A DNA stretch of 64,000 bases, from NCBI GenBank assembly GCA_017303805.1, contig JAFLBQ010000006.1:186001-250000 (forward strand), read 5' to 3'. Within the stretch, counting starts at the first letter, position 1. Each line of letters starts with the position of its first letter. Origin of the DNA: Cytophagales bacterium (GTDB lineage Bacteria; Bacteroidota; Bacteroidia; Cytophagales; Cyclobacteriaceae). The notes beneath the pieces are model-generated. The model was not told the DNA's origin. It saw only the letters and a program-made list of their open reading frames with translations, and ran no database searches. A program made the position numbers and the translations under genes. Positions 41,483 to 50,725 of this stretch are shown here, in pieces.

Positions 41483-42823
41483 TTAATAAGTAGTGTTGCT
41501 TGTTGGATTGGTGTCCATCAGGAAAACCTGGTAACCGGCTTTCACCGTTACTTTGATCATCTTAGCTTTTTTACTGAACAATCCTTTGGCAGCTTCCACA
41601 CCGGCCGCTGCAGCTTGTGCCCCGATGGACGGATCAAGTGACATCAATTGAATATTCTGCAAGGCATCATCCGAGGCCTGCTTGGCAGCATCACGCGCTA
41701 TTGCTCCGGGAATGTAAATCCCCGGGAGTCCGTCCAGGTCATAAACTTCCAATGAGACGGGTAATAGCGAAGTTCCTGTTCTGATTGAGCTGATCTCGAT
41801 GGTTAATCTTTCACCGTTGATGGCGCATACACCGTGAATAAATTGATCCTTCGGAACGAGTCTCCCTTTGATATTAATATCATTAAGGAGTCGCATTTTA
41901 ACGGTTGATCCCGCAACTAACTCCTGTGTATCGTGAACGACTGCTTCAATTGCATTACCCACCTCGTTTGTCTGTTGTGTTTCATCGTCCAATCCAAAGA
42001 AACCATTCTGAGCTAGCCTAGGTGTTGATAATAATTCAAATACGGAAGCACTGTCAATGGATTCGTGTGAATCAGTCACCTTAGAATCAATCAATGAAAT
42101 GTTCTCATCATCTTTTGCGAGTTCAACAGGAAGGGAATTTGACTTGACTTTTATATTTACCGCTTCCAGTTTTTGCTTCATCCGGTCTGGATGCTGGATG
42201 TCCAGTATCTTTTCCAGAACGCCTTCAATCTGCTCCATTTCAGGATCAGATCCCTGACCGTCTTGCATAAGTTGCATCATCTTCTCCAACCTGTCTACAT
42301 CTGCCGTAAACTGTGGGTCAGATGATTGTTCGGGAAGTAGAGTCGGATTATTTTTTATATCAGCCGGTGTTTCTGTGCTACGGTTTATTTCTTTATACAA
42401 TTCATTCAGCTTTTGTGTAACACGTTCTTCATTGGGATCAGTTACTTGTCTTTCCTTTTGCCGAAAAGAATTGATCAGTTTGCTTTCTTTTTCTGCGGGC
42501 GACTTCTTTTGCGGTTGTTGTTCCTGTGTCTGGAATGCGATCAGGTCAAAATACGGATCGCTCTCTCGCGCTTCTTCGTATTTAGCTGAATCTCTTTCGG
42601 CCATTTCATACAGGGCGAGTTTGTCCCAGATCTCCATCTCTCCGAAATACGCATCGGGCAATGACAAATTAAGCCCTGTGTGGGATACGGTGTGAGCTTG
42701 TGCAGAAGTACCTTGTCCTCCACCCAAGGCCCAAAAGATCATCGTAACGAAGGGAAGCACCAACAGTGGCAGTACCATGAAGAATCTTCTCTTCTGCAGG
42801 AATTTTTCTGAATGTGGTTTCAT
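41483..42823 (-). CDS. traM: Conjugative transposon protein TraM
   Basis: A 446-residue protein with a cytosolic start and one helix (residues 15-32, MVLPLLVLPFVTMIFWALG). A long charged periplasmic linker follows, then a C-terminal domain (VKMRLLNDINIKGRLVPKDQFIHGV, IPGAIARDAAKQASDDALQN). This is the TraM/VirB10-like layout that spans the periplasm. It lies between traL-like and traN genes in standard order. Confidence 0.88.
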   Translation of the reverse strand: MKPHSEKFLQKRRFFMVLPLLVLPFVTMIFWALGGGQGTSAQAHTVSHTGLNLSLPDAYFGEMEIWDKLALYEMAERDSAKYEEARESDPYFDLIAFQTQEQQPQKKSPAEKESKLINSFRQKERQVTDPNEERVTQKLNELYKEINRSTETPADIKNNPTLLPEQSSDPQFTADVDRLEKMMQLMQDGQGSDPEMEQIEGVLEKILDIQHPDRMKQKLEAVNIKVKSNSLPVELAKDDENISLIDSKVTDSHESIDSASVFELLSTPRLAQNGFFGLDDETQQTNEVGNAIEAVVHDTQELVAGSTVKMRLLNDINIKGRLVPKDQFIHGVCAINGERLTIEISSIRTGTSLLPVSLEVYDLDGLPGIYIPGAIARDAAKQASDDALQNIQLMSLDPSIGAQAAAAGVEAAKGLFSKKAKMIKVTVKAGYQVFLMDTNPTSNTTY

Positions 42824-42859
42824 ACTCTTTATTGTTTTAAGTTTTATGTAGTTAAATTT

Positions 42860-43354
42860 TTATGGTTTCAAACTTTTCCTTTGGTGTGGAATGAAATGAA
42901 GTTCTTTCTCATAGACCGCAAGTTGTTCATGTGTTACTAACTCCCAGCCCCTGGATTTATCATATCGATTTTCCGAATAATCCGGATCACGATTGAGGTA
43001 CACCTGGCCATCTTTATCGACCGCGAGATAGAAGGACTCAAAGTCCCCATCAATCTCACCTTTCATTTTGCCTATTGGCGTTAAGGTTGTTGTATCGGTT
43101 TGTTGCATCTGGATATCGTGAGGTAAAGTGATCTTGTCGAATGTCAGCGGATTTGCCGGAACGCCATAAATAGCATTGAGTACCATTGCGCTACTAAGGC
43201 AGGCGATCATTACGCCAGTCACCGCCAGAATTATTTTCTTTTTGCCATGTGGGAATGCGTTGAACGTTGTGTTCAAGTTATCGATACGCTGCATAACCAG
43301 CAGTTGCATGGGTGAAAGTGATTCTTTGATTTTCTTTTTCATGGTCGACTTCAT
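42860..43354 (-). CDS. TraL-position membrane protein
   Basis: A 164-residue protein with a basic start and one helix at about 41-62 (IILAVTGVMIACLSSAMVL), then a soluble region. It occupies the traL place between traK and traM, and its ATG overlaps the traK stop. It is longer than typical TraL, and I see no clear family motif, so the name is by position only. Confidence 0.6.
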   Translation of the reverse strand: MKSTMKKKIKESLSPMQLLVMQRIDNLNTTFNAFPHGKKKIILAVTGVMIACLSSAMVLNAIYGVPANPLTFDKITLPHDIQMQQTDTTTLTPIGKMKGEIDGDFESFYLAVDKDGQVYLNRDPDYSENRYDKSRGWELVTHEQLAVYEKELHFIPHQRKSLKP

Positions 43355-43977
43355 CGGTTCTCTGTTTTAATGTCTTGGTTCTCCAGCGTGTTCCATTTTT
43401 CGATCAGGAATCCGTGCGGATTGTTGTCAGAGCGCGAAACGTTGCGCAGGTATCCTTCTGTGACAAGGCTTCTCGTCACAATGGAAGTAGTGCGGATAAG
43501 ACGCTGCCGTGCGAAGCAGCGGAAGTAGAATGGATATTGGTTTATATCAATGCGAATACTGTCAATATCAATCTCCTGCGAAATGTTTCCTGAGATCACA
43601 TTGGAATAGTATCGGTTCTCTTTCAGGTTATCGTACTGCTTCTTAGCCGAAGCATCGGCCAAATACAATGCTTTGGCAATGTTCGCCTGAATGACTTTGT
43701 CATCCGGGTCTAGGGTAAAGAAGTGATGATGGAAGGTCCGCACGTGATCGCGTGCTTCCACAGGAATATTGTCCTTGCGTTCGGCCGACCAAGCCTCCAG
43801 CGCTTTTCCGTTGGAGAGAATGTATATCCGCTCTTGCGATTCACTGATCAGTTGAAAGCTCTTATAGAGTGTAAAGCAAACCGCAAAAACACAACCCGCA
43901 ATGAGCACCAGCGAGAACAACCGGATGTGTTTGAATGCCGTGTCGATATTTCTTAATTGTTGAAACATATTCATCAT
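43351..43977 (-). CDS. traK: Conjugative transposon protein TraK
   Basis: A 208-residue VirB8-like protein: one helix at about 20-40 (LFSLVLIAGCVFAVCFTLY), then a periplasmic domain with VEARDHVRTFHHHFFTLDPDD, which is characteristic of TraK. The start overlaps the traJ stop (ATGA), and its stop overlaps the next gene. Confidence 0.88.
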   Translation of the reverse strand: MMNMFQQLRNIDTAFKHIRLFSLVLIAGCVFAVCFTLYKSFQLISESQERIYILSNGKALEAWSAERKDNIPVEARDHVRTFHHHFFTLDPDDKVIQANIAKALYLADASAKKQYDNLKENRYYSNVISGNISQEIDIDSIRIDINQYPFYFRCFARQRLIRTTSIVTRSLVTEGYLRNVSRSDNNPHGFLIEKWNTLENQDIKTENR

Positions 43978-45152
43978 GATTTACCCGAAAGTTTATCGTG
44001 CATATAGCCTTCGTTGGTTTTCATAGCTGCACTGCTTTGAGAAGAACCAGCTTGACTTAAGTGAGATGATTGACTTATCGAACTGACTACTGCTCCAGCG
44101 CCAGCGGTGGCCGCTGAAACGGTTGTTCGCGCTCCTCCCGTAAAGACATTGGAAGCTTTGTGAAGCAGTGTATATCCGCCTCCGGCATGAACGATGTAGT
44201 TAGCGACACTAGGCACGGTAAAGTATCCCACAATGCCAATGACCAGGAAGATGAGATAAGCTGTGTCCGTTGTGCTGAAGAATGTGTCCCCGTATCGGAT
44301 CACCTGCTGGATATCGACTTTCAGCATGTTCTCCTGTATTTTACCAATGATTGCTCCGAATATATTAGCAACTGGTAGCCAGAGAAACACACTAATGTAA
44401 CGAGCCATCCAAACGGTGAGTGTGTGTTGAAAGCCATCGAAGACTGCAAAACCAAAAACCAACGGTCCAAGGATGGCGAGCACGATCAGGTAAAACGTCC
44501 GGAGCGTGTTGATGCAAAGAGCTGCGGCTTCATACAGAATATGTAAAATTTCCGACATCCATTGTTTAATGGAATTGCGAAAGTTATAGGCAGCTTTGGC
44601 CATCCCGAATTTGATATCATTGCCGATGCCATCGAGCACGCCTTCGCCCGTTCCATTGGGATGGGTGTAACGATACCACTTGTCATAATCTCCTTCTCCT
44701 CCGGGCCCTACATACATTTGCCAGGAAGGAGTTTTCTTAATTGCTTCTTCTTTCAGCTTCAGCAAGTAGGCAATAGCATTGTTTGATCCGGTGACCATCG
44801 CTGCTGTACCCGTAACGGTGGGCTTCAACACGCCATTCATCAAGGCAATTACCCAGGGAAATATCATAATACAGAAGCCGAGCGCAAATGGACGAAGCAA
44901 TGGATAGAAGTCGATAGGCTCAGCATTGGCCAAATGTCTCCACACCCTCGATGCGATATACCACAGCGCTGCAAAGGCGGCCAGCCCTCGTCCAACCCCG
45001 ATCAGTTTACTGCACAGAGGCAGCATTTCCGCATATAGCTGATCCAGCACACTTTGCAGGCTGTGGATTTCTCCTGCGAAACCCTGGGCGTACATGACTC
45101 CCGGAAAAAATGCCGCAGGAAGAAATATCAATATGATCTTAATGTTTTTCAT
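43974..45152 (-). CDS. traJ: Conjugative transposon protein TraJ (VirB6/TrbL-like)
   Basis: A 392-residue polytopic membrane protein with a signal-like start (cleaved near YAQ). It has several helices (LAAFAALWYIASRVWRHL, TFYLIVLAILGPLVFGF, YLIFLVIGIVGYFTVPSV) and a Gly/Ala/Ser-rich C-terminal tail. It forms the inner-membrane pore part of the mating channel. Confidence 0.87.
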   Translation of the reverse strand: MKNIKIILIFLPAAFFPGVMYAQGFAGEIHSLQSVLDQLYAEMLPLCSKLIGVGRGLAAFAALWYIASRVWRHLANAEPIDFYPLLRPFALGFCIMIFPWVIALMNGVLKPTVTGTAAMVTGSNNAIAYLLKLKEEAIKKTPSWQMYVGPGGEGDYDKWYRYTHPNGTGEGVLDGIGNDIKFGMAKAAYNFRNSIKQWMSEILHILYEAAALCINTLRTFYLIVLAILGPLVFGFAVFDGFQHTLTVWMARYISVFLWLPVANIFGAIIGKIQENMLKVDIQQVIRYGDTFFSTTDTAYLIFLVIGIVGYFTVPSVANYIVHAGGGYTLLHKASNVFTGGARTTVSAATAGAGAVVSSISQSSHLSQAGSSQSSAAMKTNEGYMHDKLSGKS

Positions 45153-45161
45153 TGTTTTACT

Positions 45162-45797
45162 TTAGTTGACGCCATAGAGCTTTCGCATGGTTTCCACGTC
45201 ACTGCGCGAGTGTGCCCGTTGGATGGCCAACAGTTGCGTGTTGTTGTTGAAGGTTCTCAAAAAGATGAGTTTGTCCTCCATGTCAAAGAATATTCTGTCG
45301 ATGGCCTGCATCCGCTCATCGTCACTCATGCTTAGTTTGGTAGCCGTGATGATCATCATCAGTTCATCGATATTTCGAAGGGAAGCATCGAACAGGAACT
45401 TGTAGACGTTAGCCAGGTATTCGATCTCCTCCAATTTGAAGTTGGGATCTTGACGAAAACGATTATAGGCGCGCTGATATTCCTTTAGCAACAACTTTTG
45501 GTATTCGATGATAAAGGGAATGCGCTTGTAATTTCGTATGGATGGATTAACGGCCATCAATCCGTCAATGAATAACTGGTGGATCGTGTAGTTTCCCTTT
45601 GCAATGTTCTTGATCGTGGTATAGCCCTTGTCGAGTATCTTGTAACCGCGATACATGTTGTCCAATATCTCTTCGAGTTGGCGAAGTTTTTCCCAATTCA
45701 GTAATAGTTGTTGAGCTTCTTGTGACTGCGCGCAGACCGGCCTCAGACCCAACACAACAAAAAGTAACCCGGTAAGCAAAATTCGTTTCATAGCCAT
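45162..45797 (-). CDS. TraI/DUF4141-position exported helical protein, copy A
   Basis: A 211-residue exported protein, started at the ATG at 45797, five bases after the upstream stop. It has a signal (LTGLLFVVLGLRPVCAQ) and then long helices. GYTTIKNIAKGNYTIHQLF, DDERMQAIDRIFFDMEDKL and a terminal RKLYG are shared with its two relatives at 45802-46443 and 46870-47568. It occupies the traI position between traG and traJ. A VirB5-like pilus-tip or channel role is inferred from position. Confidence 0.72.
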   Translation of the reverse strand: MAMKRILLTGLLFVVLGLRPVCAQSQEAQQLLLNWEKLRQLEEILDNMYRGYKILDKGYTTIKNIAKGNYTIHQLFIDGLMAVNPSIRNYKRIPFIIEYQKLLLKEYQRAYNRFRQDPNFKLEEIEYLANVYKFLFDASLRNIDELMMIITATKLSMSDDERMQAIDRIFFDMEDKLIFLRTFNNNTQLLAIQRAHSRSDVETMRKLYGVN

Positions 45798-45801
45798 TTC
45801 G

Positions 45802-46443
45802 TCAAATTGTTTCGTATTGTTTGTGCATCCTTTCAACAGAACGTGTTTCGCGTTCTCGCTCCCGGGCAATCAATCTCACATCGCTATCGAACGACTGCAC
45901 GAAAGCATGTTTGTCCAGCATGTCGTCATATAACCTGTCGATGCGCGCTAACCGCTCATCATCTTTCATCTCCGTCTCGTTCGACCGGATAATTGTCAGC
46001 AGTTCGGAGATTGAAGCATCACACAGAAATAGCATGTTGGAATACACAGCTGCCACATACCGGATTTCTTCGGGCGTAAAGTATTCGTTGTTCTTGCAGA
46101 AATTATTCACCCGTTTTATATTCTGGATGATGTAAACCTGGAAGGCTATGATATCGGCCACCTTCGCTGTATTCTTAATGTGTGGGTTGACATTCTTGAG
46201 AGATCCAAAGAAGTCACGGTGTAAATTGAAATCACCGTTCTTGATGTTGTGAATGGTGGTGAGTCCTTTGTCTGCTATCTCGTAGCCTTTTTTCAGGTAA
46301 CCGAGATAGACCCTTAGCAAAGCAATCTGCTTAACGAGGTATTTCTTCTGCGTCTTCTTTTGCTTGAACCATTCGTCCCAGTTTTGCGCTGGTGAGGTTG
46401 TACTTAATAATAATCCTGTTACCATGATGAATAAAAATTTCAT
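45802..46443 (-). CDS. TraI/DUF4141-position exported helical protein, copy B
   Basis: A 213-residue exported protein (signal cleaved near PAQ). It aligns along its length with copy A: GYEIADKGLTTIHNIKNGDFNLHRD-like, split here as GYEIADKGLTTIHN, then DDERLARIDRLYDDMLDKH and a C-terminal HKQYETI. The 4-bp gap between the two suggests a tandem duplication followed by divergence. Confidence 0.72.
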   Translation of the reverse strand: MKFLFIMVTGLLLSTTSPAQNWDEWFKQKKTQKKYLVKQIALLRVYLGYLKKGYEIADKGLTTIHNIKNGDFNLHRDFFGSLKNVNPHIKNTAKVADIIAFQVYIIQNIKRVNNFCKNNEYFTPEEIRYVAAVYSNMLFLCDASISELLTIIRSNETEMKDDERLARIDRLYDDMLDKHAFVQSFDSDVRLIARERERETRSVERMHKQYETI

Positions 46444-46453
46444 AATTCAGTAT

Positions 46454-46861
46454 TTAAAGTTTCAGACTTCTTTTTCGCGGGCCGACCAGTGAATTAATGT
46501 TCTCCCGAGTTGGCATATCTTCGTTACTTTTCAGGCGGGTTTCGAAAGTTCTGACAGGATTAAAGGAACGGTCGACCACATACTTTGCGTCCACTTTATC
46601 AATTCCAAAACCATGACCTTTATCGTATCGCACCTTGAAATCACATTGCACATACGGACTATCTTCATCTCTCCAGAGTGAATACGTTGTGAGATAAAAT
46701 GAAGGAATGTGAGTTTCGCCCTGAAGCATTTCCATGAGATGCTGATGCAGCGACTCTCTCAACTTACCGGGAAACGAGGAATTACAAAGGAAGTGACCGT
46801 CAAACCCCTTCTCATTCAATAGCTTTTCCAGTTCATCGATATGTAAACCAAGTCTTCGCAT
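46454..46861 (-). CDS. Small soluble protein in tra region, unknown
   Basis: A 135-residue protein without signal or helix; I recognise no family. Features seen are a helical start (GLHIDELEKLLNEKGFDG), a strand WRDEDSPYVQCDFKVRYDKGHG and a basic end (GPRKRSLKL). It lies between paralogue copies B and C and is likely part of the tra transcript. Confidence 0.55.
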   Translation of the reverse strand: MRRLGLHIDELEKLLNEKGFDGHFLCNSSFPGKLRESLHQHLMEMLQGETHIPSFYLTTYSLWRDEDSPYVQCDFKVRYDKGHGFGIDKVDAKYVVDRSFNPVRTFETRLKSNEDMPTRENINSLVGPRKRSLKL

Positions 46862-46869
46862 ACTTTACT

Positions 46870-47568
46870 TTATTCCAGCCCGTATAATTTTTTTACTACC
46901 AATACTTCGTGTTCATCCTTGGCCCGGTTCATACTCAGTTGAATATTCTGGTTGTTGAACTGTTTGAGATCAGCATAGTTTTGTTCAATCTGGTCACCGG
47001 CTTTGTTGATGATCTCCAGACGCTTAGCATCGGTCATCTGCGTTTTGAATGAATTGATCACTAAAAGAATTTGATCGAGGTTGTACACACTCTCATTCAG
47101 TATCCCGGTGTACACACGATACATGTAGTCGATCTCTGATCTGGTGAAGTGCTTGTCCTGGTTGATCATGTGCCAGGTGAACCTATACTCTTCAATGATC
47201 TGCTGTTGACGTTGAAGGATCATTTTGATCCTCTTATAAGTGGCAATAGTGTTCCTAACCTTCCAAAGTTCATCGTAATACTTTTTGTATAACTGCCGTT
47301 GGCGTTCGGTCCATTGAGCAATCTCATTGAGCTTTAGTTTGGAAAGTTTGTTTTCCAACACCTTAGCTGCGTTCTGCAACGCAATGGTTTTATTCTGAAG
47401 CCGCTGGATCATCAGATCAACGGCTTTGATTACTTTCTTTACACCTTCCTGAATGATCTTGGCAATAGGAATAGCGGCATGGCTATCCTGAATGGGGGTG
47501 ACTGTTAATGTCAGCATTCCGATAAGAAGGGTAAAAATTGTTTTTCTTATTCGATTCATAGAAATCAT
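46870..47568 (-). CDS. TraI/DUF4141-position exported helical protein, copy C
   Basis: A 232-residue protein; I take the start at 47568 (MISMNRIRK), 5 bp after the traG stop. A much longer in-frame reading overlaps traG and is rejected. It has a signal peptide (cleaved near SHAA), long helical coils (VLENKLSKLKLNEIAQWTER) and the C-terminal pattern TMDAKRLEIINK-like, then VVKKLYGLE, shared with copies A and B. The function is inferred only from its place. Confidence 0.72.
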   Translation of the reverse strand: MISMNRIRKTIFTLLIGMLTLTVTPIQDSHAAIPIAKIIQEGVKKVIKAVDLMIQRLQNKTIALQNAAKVLENKLSKLKLNEIAQWTERQRQLYKKYYDELWKVRNTIATYKRIKMILQRQQQIIEEYRFTWHMINQDKHFTRSEIDYMYRVYTGILNESVYNLDQILLVINSFKTQMTDAKRLEIINKAGDQIEQNYADLKQFNNQNIQLSMNRAKDEHEVLVVKKLYGLE

Positions 47569-47572
47569 CGGT

Positions 47573-50050
47573 TTAAGCTTTTCCGTTGCGCATGTCATTG
47601 GCCAGTTGAGCGATTCCTTTTTTGATATCACCGTTCCATTTTTTGGCATACGCCTGCACTTTAATTTTTTCTGATTCTTCCGTAGTGTATGCCAGGTATT
47701 CTTCGAGAGAAACTTCGGTGGCATACACTTTAGACAGCATTCCCCCCAGGCTGATGAAGACCTCTTTGTATTTCCGGGAAGGATCGTTGGCCTTGTTAAT
47801 GGAGAGCACAAGGGCTTTCTCTTTCTCAGTGAGCCCGAGCAGTTGTTGTATCAGGTCGAACTTGTTCTGGTACTTGCTCTGGTCAAGCAAAATCTTGCAG
47901 TCGGAGTTGTTGATGATGGCTTGCTTGACAATGGGCGAACTAATGATGTCTTCAACTTCCTGTGTCACCACAATGGCTTCCCCGTAAAACTTTCGCACAG
48001 TCTTGAACAGATACTTGATATACTCTGCCATACCTTCCTTTGCGATAGCTTTCCAGGCTTCTTCGATGAGTATCATCTTGCGCATACCCTTCAGTTTGCG
48101 CATCTTGGAAATGAACACCTCCATGATGATGATCGTAACCACGGGGAACAGGATCGGATGATCCTTGATATTGTCCAATTCGAAGACAATGAAACGTTCT
48201 TTAAGCAGTTCCAGATTTTCCGTAGCGTTCAGCAGATAGTCAAATTCACCGCCTTTGTAATATGGGCGCAACACGTAGAGGAAGTTTTCCACATCGAAGT
48301 CTTTCTCTTTCACCCGATCTTCCTTCAGGATGCCGACAAATTCATCACGGAGGAAGTCATAAAAAGTATTAAAACAAGGGAAGAGTTTTTTATCTGTCTC
48401 CAACTTCTCATAGTACAACTTCAGCGCTATGGACAAGGCCACATATTCTGAACGGTTGAAGGTTTCATCATCCTTCTTCCACAAAGCCAGCAACAGGGTC
48501 TTTATGCTTTCCTTTTTCTCGGTATCCAACACGTCTCCTTGTCCGATGTAGAATGGATTAAACCGAATGGGGTTAGCCTCATCATAGGTGAAGTAATATC
48601 CATTTACCAAATCACATAGTCCTTTGTAGGAATGACCTACATCCACCAGCACGATATGTGTGCCCTGCTCGTAGTAAGATCGTACCATGTGATTAGTGAA
48701 AAATGACTTCCCGCTGCCGGAAGGACCGAGAATGAATTTATTTCGATTGGTGCAGATGCCTTTTTTGACAGGCTCGTCCGAAATGTCGACATGAACAGGC
48801 TTGCCAGTCAGCCTGTCGCCAAGTCGTATGCCTACAGGACTAACAGAAGACTGATAGCTCGTTTCCAGGTTCAGAAAACAAGTAGCCTGTTCTGCGAACG
48901 TATCAAAAGTATCATTCATGGGGAAGTCGGCTTCATTGCCGGGCAGGCCGGCCCAGAATATTTGTGGTGCTCCATCGGTTTCCTGTCTTGCAATGGCGTC
49001 CATCTGGGCAAGTGCCGATGAAACTTGTGTTTTAAGTTCTTTCAGTTCTGTTTTATTGTCTGTCCAAAGTAAGATGTTGTAATGGGCTTTGACAGGCAGG
49101 CGTTGTGATGAAATGGCTTCATTCAGAAAATCATTCGTTGCATCACGACTGATAGCATTTTCGCGGGAATATGTAGCCAGCGATTGTAACCTGAGTCGTT
49201 TACTTTCAAGCTGTTTAATAGTCTTGTGTGCGTCCTCGATGAAGATGTATTGGTTATAGATATGATCACAAGACAACAATTGGCCTAAGGGTGAGGCAAA
49301 ACCAACACTGAACTTGGTCTTGTCAGTGGAGTATTTGTCATAGTTGATCCTTGAGCCGCATAATGCGGGAAGGTCTTCGACATCCGACAACGAATACAGT
49401 TGACAGTGCAGATCGCCAACTTTCAGATCATCCTTGAAGTGGATGTCCTTGATCATGGGTTGATCTGTTTCAGAAAGCAAATAGCAGTAGCGCTCCAATA
49501 AACCTGGTTTCCTGTTATTACCTACTAATTCATCGTCCGTTATCCTTGTCAGTTTTACAAATCCACTGTCTTTGAGTATCCGTTCAAACTGTCCTGCACC
49601 ATCCAGGAACTCCTGCATGCGCTGTGGATTTAGCGGGCCTTCAGGTACAATGCTCCTGCGGATCAGGTTGGAGAAAACAGAGTTGGATGGTTTTCGATTT
49701 GCTGGTTTTCGAGTGAGCATGATATAGCACTTGTGATCCAGGTAAGGGCGTTCATTAAAAAACTGTTCGCTTGATCGCGATAGGAACGAATTCTCCTTTC
49801 CTTCAAATTGGGGTTGATGTTTCCTCGAAAGAAACCAATCCTGCTTATGGAACACTGTATTGTTGGGAAGCACTTTGATGGCTTTAACCAACACCTGATG
49901 AAAGGCTTCGTACTCCTGATCAGATAAGGTGAAAATCTCCGGAAGAGTCACGTCAAAAGCCAGCGTTACATCGCCCTGCTTCGACAGGATGCAGTCGTGT
50001 TCTACCTTGTAGATCGGGAATACTTTATGAAATTCAATCTCCTGTGCCAT
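47573..50050 (-). CDS. traG: Conjugation ATPase TraG (VirB4-type)
   Basis: An 825-residue cytosolic ATPase powering the mating channel. Walker A is GPSGSGKS at 442-449. The Walker B and relay region MILIEEAWKAIAKEG and TQEVEDIISSP are present. The N-terminal domain with the HKVFPIYKVEHDC start is typical of the Bacteroidetes VirB4/TraG. It is full length. Confidence 0.92.
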   Translation of the reverse strand: MAQEIEFHKVFPIYKVEHDCILSKQGDVTLAFDVTLPEIFTLSDQEYEAFHQVLVKAIKVLPNNTVFHKQDWFLSRKHQPQFEGKENSFLSRSSEQFFNERPYLDHKCYIMLTRKPANRKPSNSVFSNLIRRSIVPEGPLNPQRMQEFLDGAGQFERILKDSGFVKLTRITDDELVGNNRKPGLLERYCYLLSETDQPMIKDIHFKDDLKVGDLHCQLYSLSDVEDLPALCGSRINYDKYSTDKTKFSVGFASPLGQLLSCDHIYNQYIFIEDAHKTIKQLESKRLRLQSLATYSRENAISRDATNDFLNEAISSQRLPVKAHYNILLWTDNKTELKELKTQVSSALAQMDAIARQETDGAPQIFWAGLPGNEADFPMNDTFDTFAEQATCFLNLETSYQSSVSPVGIRLGDRLTGKPVHVDISDEPVKKGICTNRNKFILGPSGSGKSFFTNHMVRSYYEQGTHIVLVDVGHSYKGLCDLVNGYYFTYDEANPIRFNPFYIGQGDVLDTEKKESIKTLLLALWKKDDETFNRSEYVALSIALKLYYEKLETDKKLFPCFNTFYDFLRDEFVGILKEDRVKEKDFDVENFLYVLRPYYKGGEFDYLLNATENLELLKERFIVFELDNIKDHPILFPVVTIIIMEVFISKMRKLKGMRKMILIEEAWKAIAKEGMAEYIKYLFKTVRKFYGEAIVVTQEVEDIISSPIVKQAIINNSDCKILLDQSKYQNKFDLIQQLLGLTEKEKALVLSINKANDPSRKYKEVFISLGGMLSKVYATEVSLEEYLAYTTEESEKIKVQAYAKKWNGDIKKGIAQLANDMRNGKA

Positions 50051-50053
50051 AAG

Positions 50054-50374
50054 TTAGTTTTTGAGTTGAATGCAAACTTTTCGGGAGGTTGACTTGATAA
50101 AATCCGGGAGGCTTCGCTTTGCCATTTTCTTCAAGAGGCCGTACTGACCATACTTGTCGCTCATCCGGTAAACAGTCATGAACAAGAGCACACCAAGCGT
50201 CAGCGTAAGTGCGAGACAAACAAACATGTTCACCCCGATGATGTAGAGCGCTGCAAACAGGATTAACAGGCCGATGAGTCCGATCGCGAGGTATGCGATA
50301 TACTGCGCCTTGAGGCCTTTGAACTCAATCGGCTTGTTAATACCCTTGTTGATTTTGTAAACGCTTGATGCCAT
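50054..50374 (-). CDS. traF: Conjugation protein TraF (DUF4133, VirB3-like)
   Basis: A 106-residue membrane protein from the ATG at 50374, which shares its A with the traE stop (TGATG). It starts MASSVYKINKGINKPIEFKGL, has two helices (IAYLAIGLIGLLILFAALYI, VCLALTLTLGVLLFMTV) and a basic C-terminus. The pattern is that of DUF4133/TraF. Confidence 0.87.
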   Translation of the reverse strand: MASSVYKINKGINKPIEFKGLKAQYIAYLAIGLIGLLILFAALYIIGVNMFVCLALTLTLGVLLFMTVYRMSDKYGQYGLLKKMAKRSLPDFIKSTSRKVCIQLKN

Positions 50375-50703
50375 CAGATTCCAAAGAATGATCGTAACAC
50401 GGTGGCCACAATGACCAGGAACACACAACTGCCAAACCATGCGGCTGCGACTTTCCCTGTATCGGGATCACCGCTGTTCCACTTCTGGTAAACTTTCACG
50501 GCTCCTACGAGCCCAAGGATGGCTCCGATGGCATACATTAGGTTAGTGCCTGTAGCGAAATAGCTCCGCACACGCATGGTAGCTTCGTTGATACCGGCAT
50601 TGCCGTCTTGGGCAATGGCAAGCGCATAGGTGATGAGGTACACAATCAGGGCAAGTCCGAAAGCCTTGCCTTTTTGAATAGTGAATTGAACTGCTCTTTT
50701 CAT
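50374..50703 (-). CDS. traE: Conjugation protein TraE (DUF4134, VirB2-like)
   Basis: A 109-residue protein: a signal (LALIVYLITYALAIAQ), then NEATMRVRSYFATGTNLMYAI, and a last helix with VYQKWNSGDPDTGKVAAAWFGS, the DUF4134 signature. It is the likely pilin-like or channel-core subunit, with the usual gene order traE-traF-traG. Confidence 0.88.
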   Translation of the reverse strand: MKRAVQFTIQKGKAFGLALIVYLITYALAIAQDGNAGINEATMRVRSYFATGTNLMYAIGAILGLVGAVKVYQKWNSGDPDTGKVAAAWFGSCVFLVIVATVLRSFFGI

Positions 50704-50725
50704 AGGACTTAAATTTGTTTGATGA

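Noticed and set aside
47569-47811. N-terminal extension of paralogue C
   Set aside because: It overlaps traG in another frame and lacks a signal; the signal begins at 47568.
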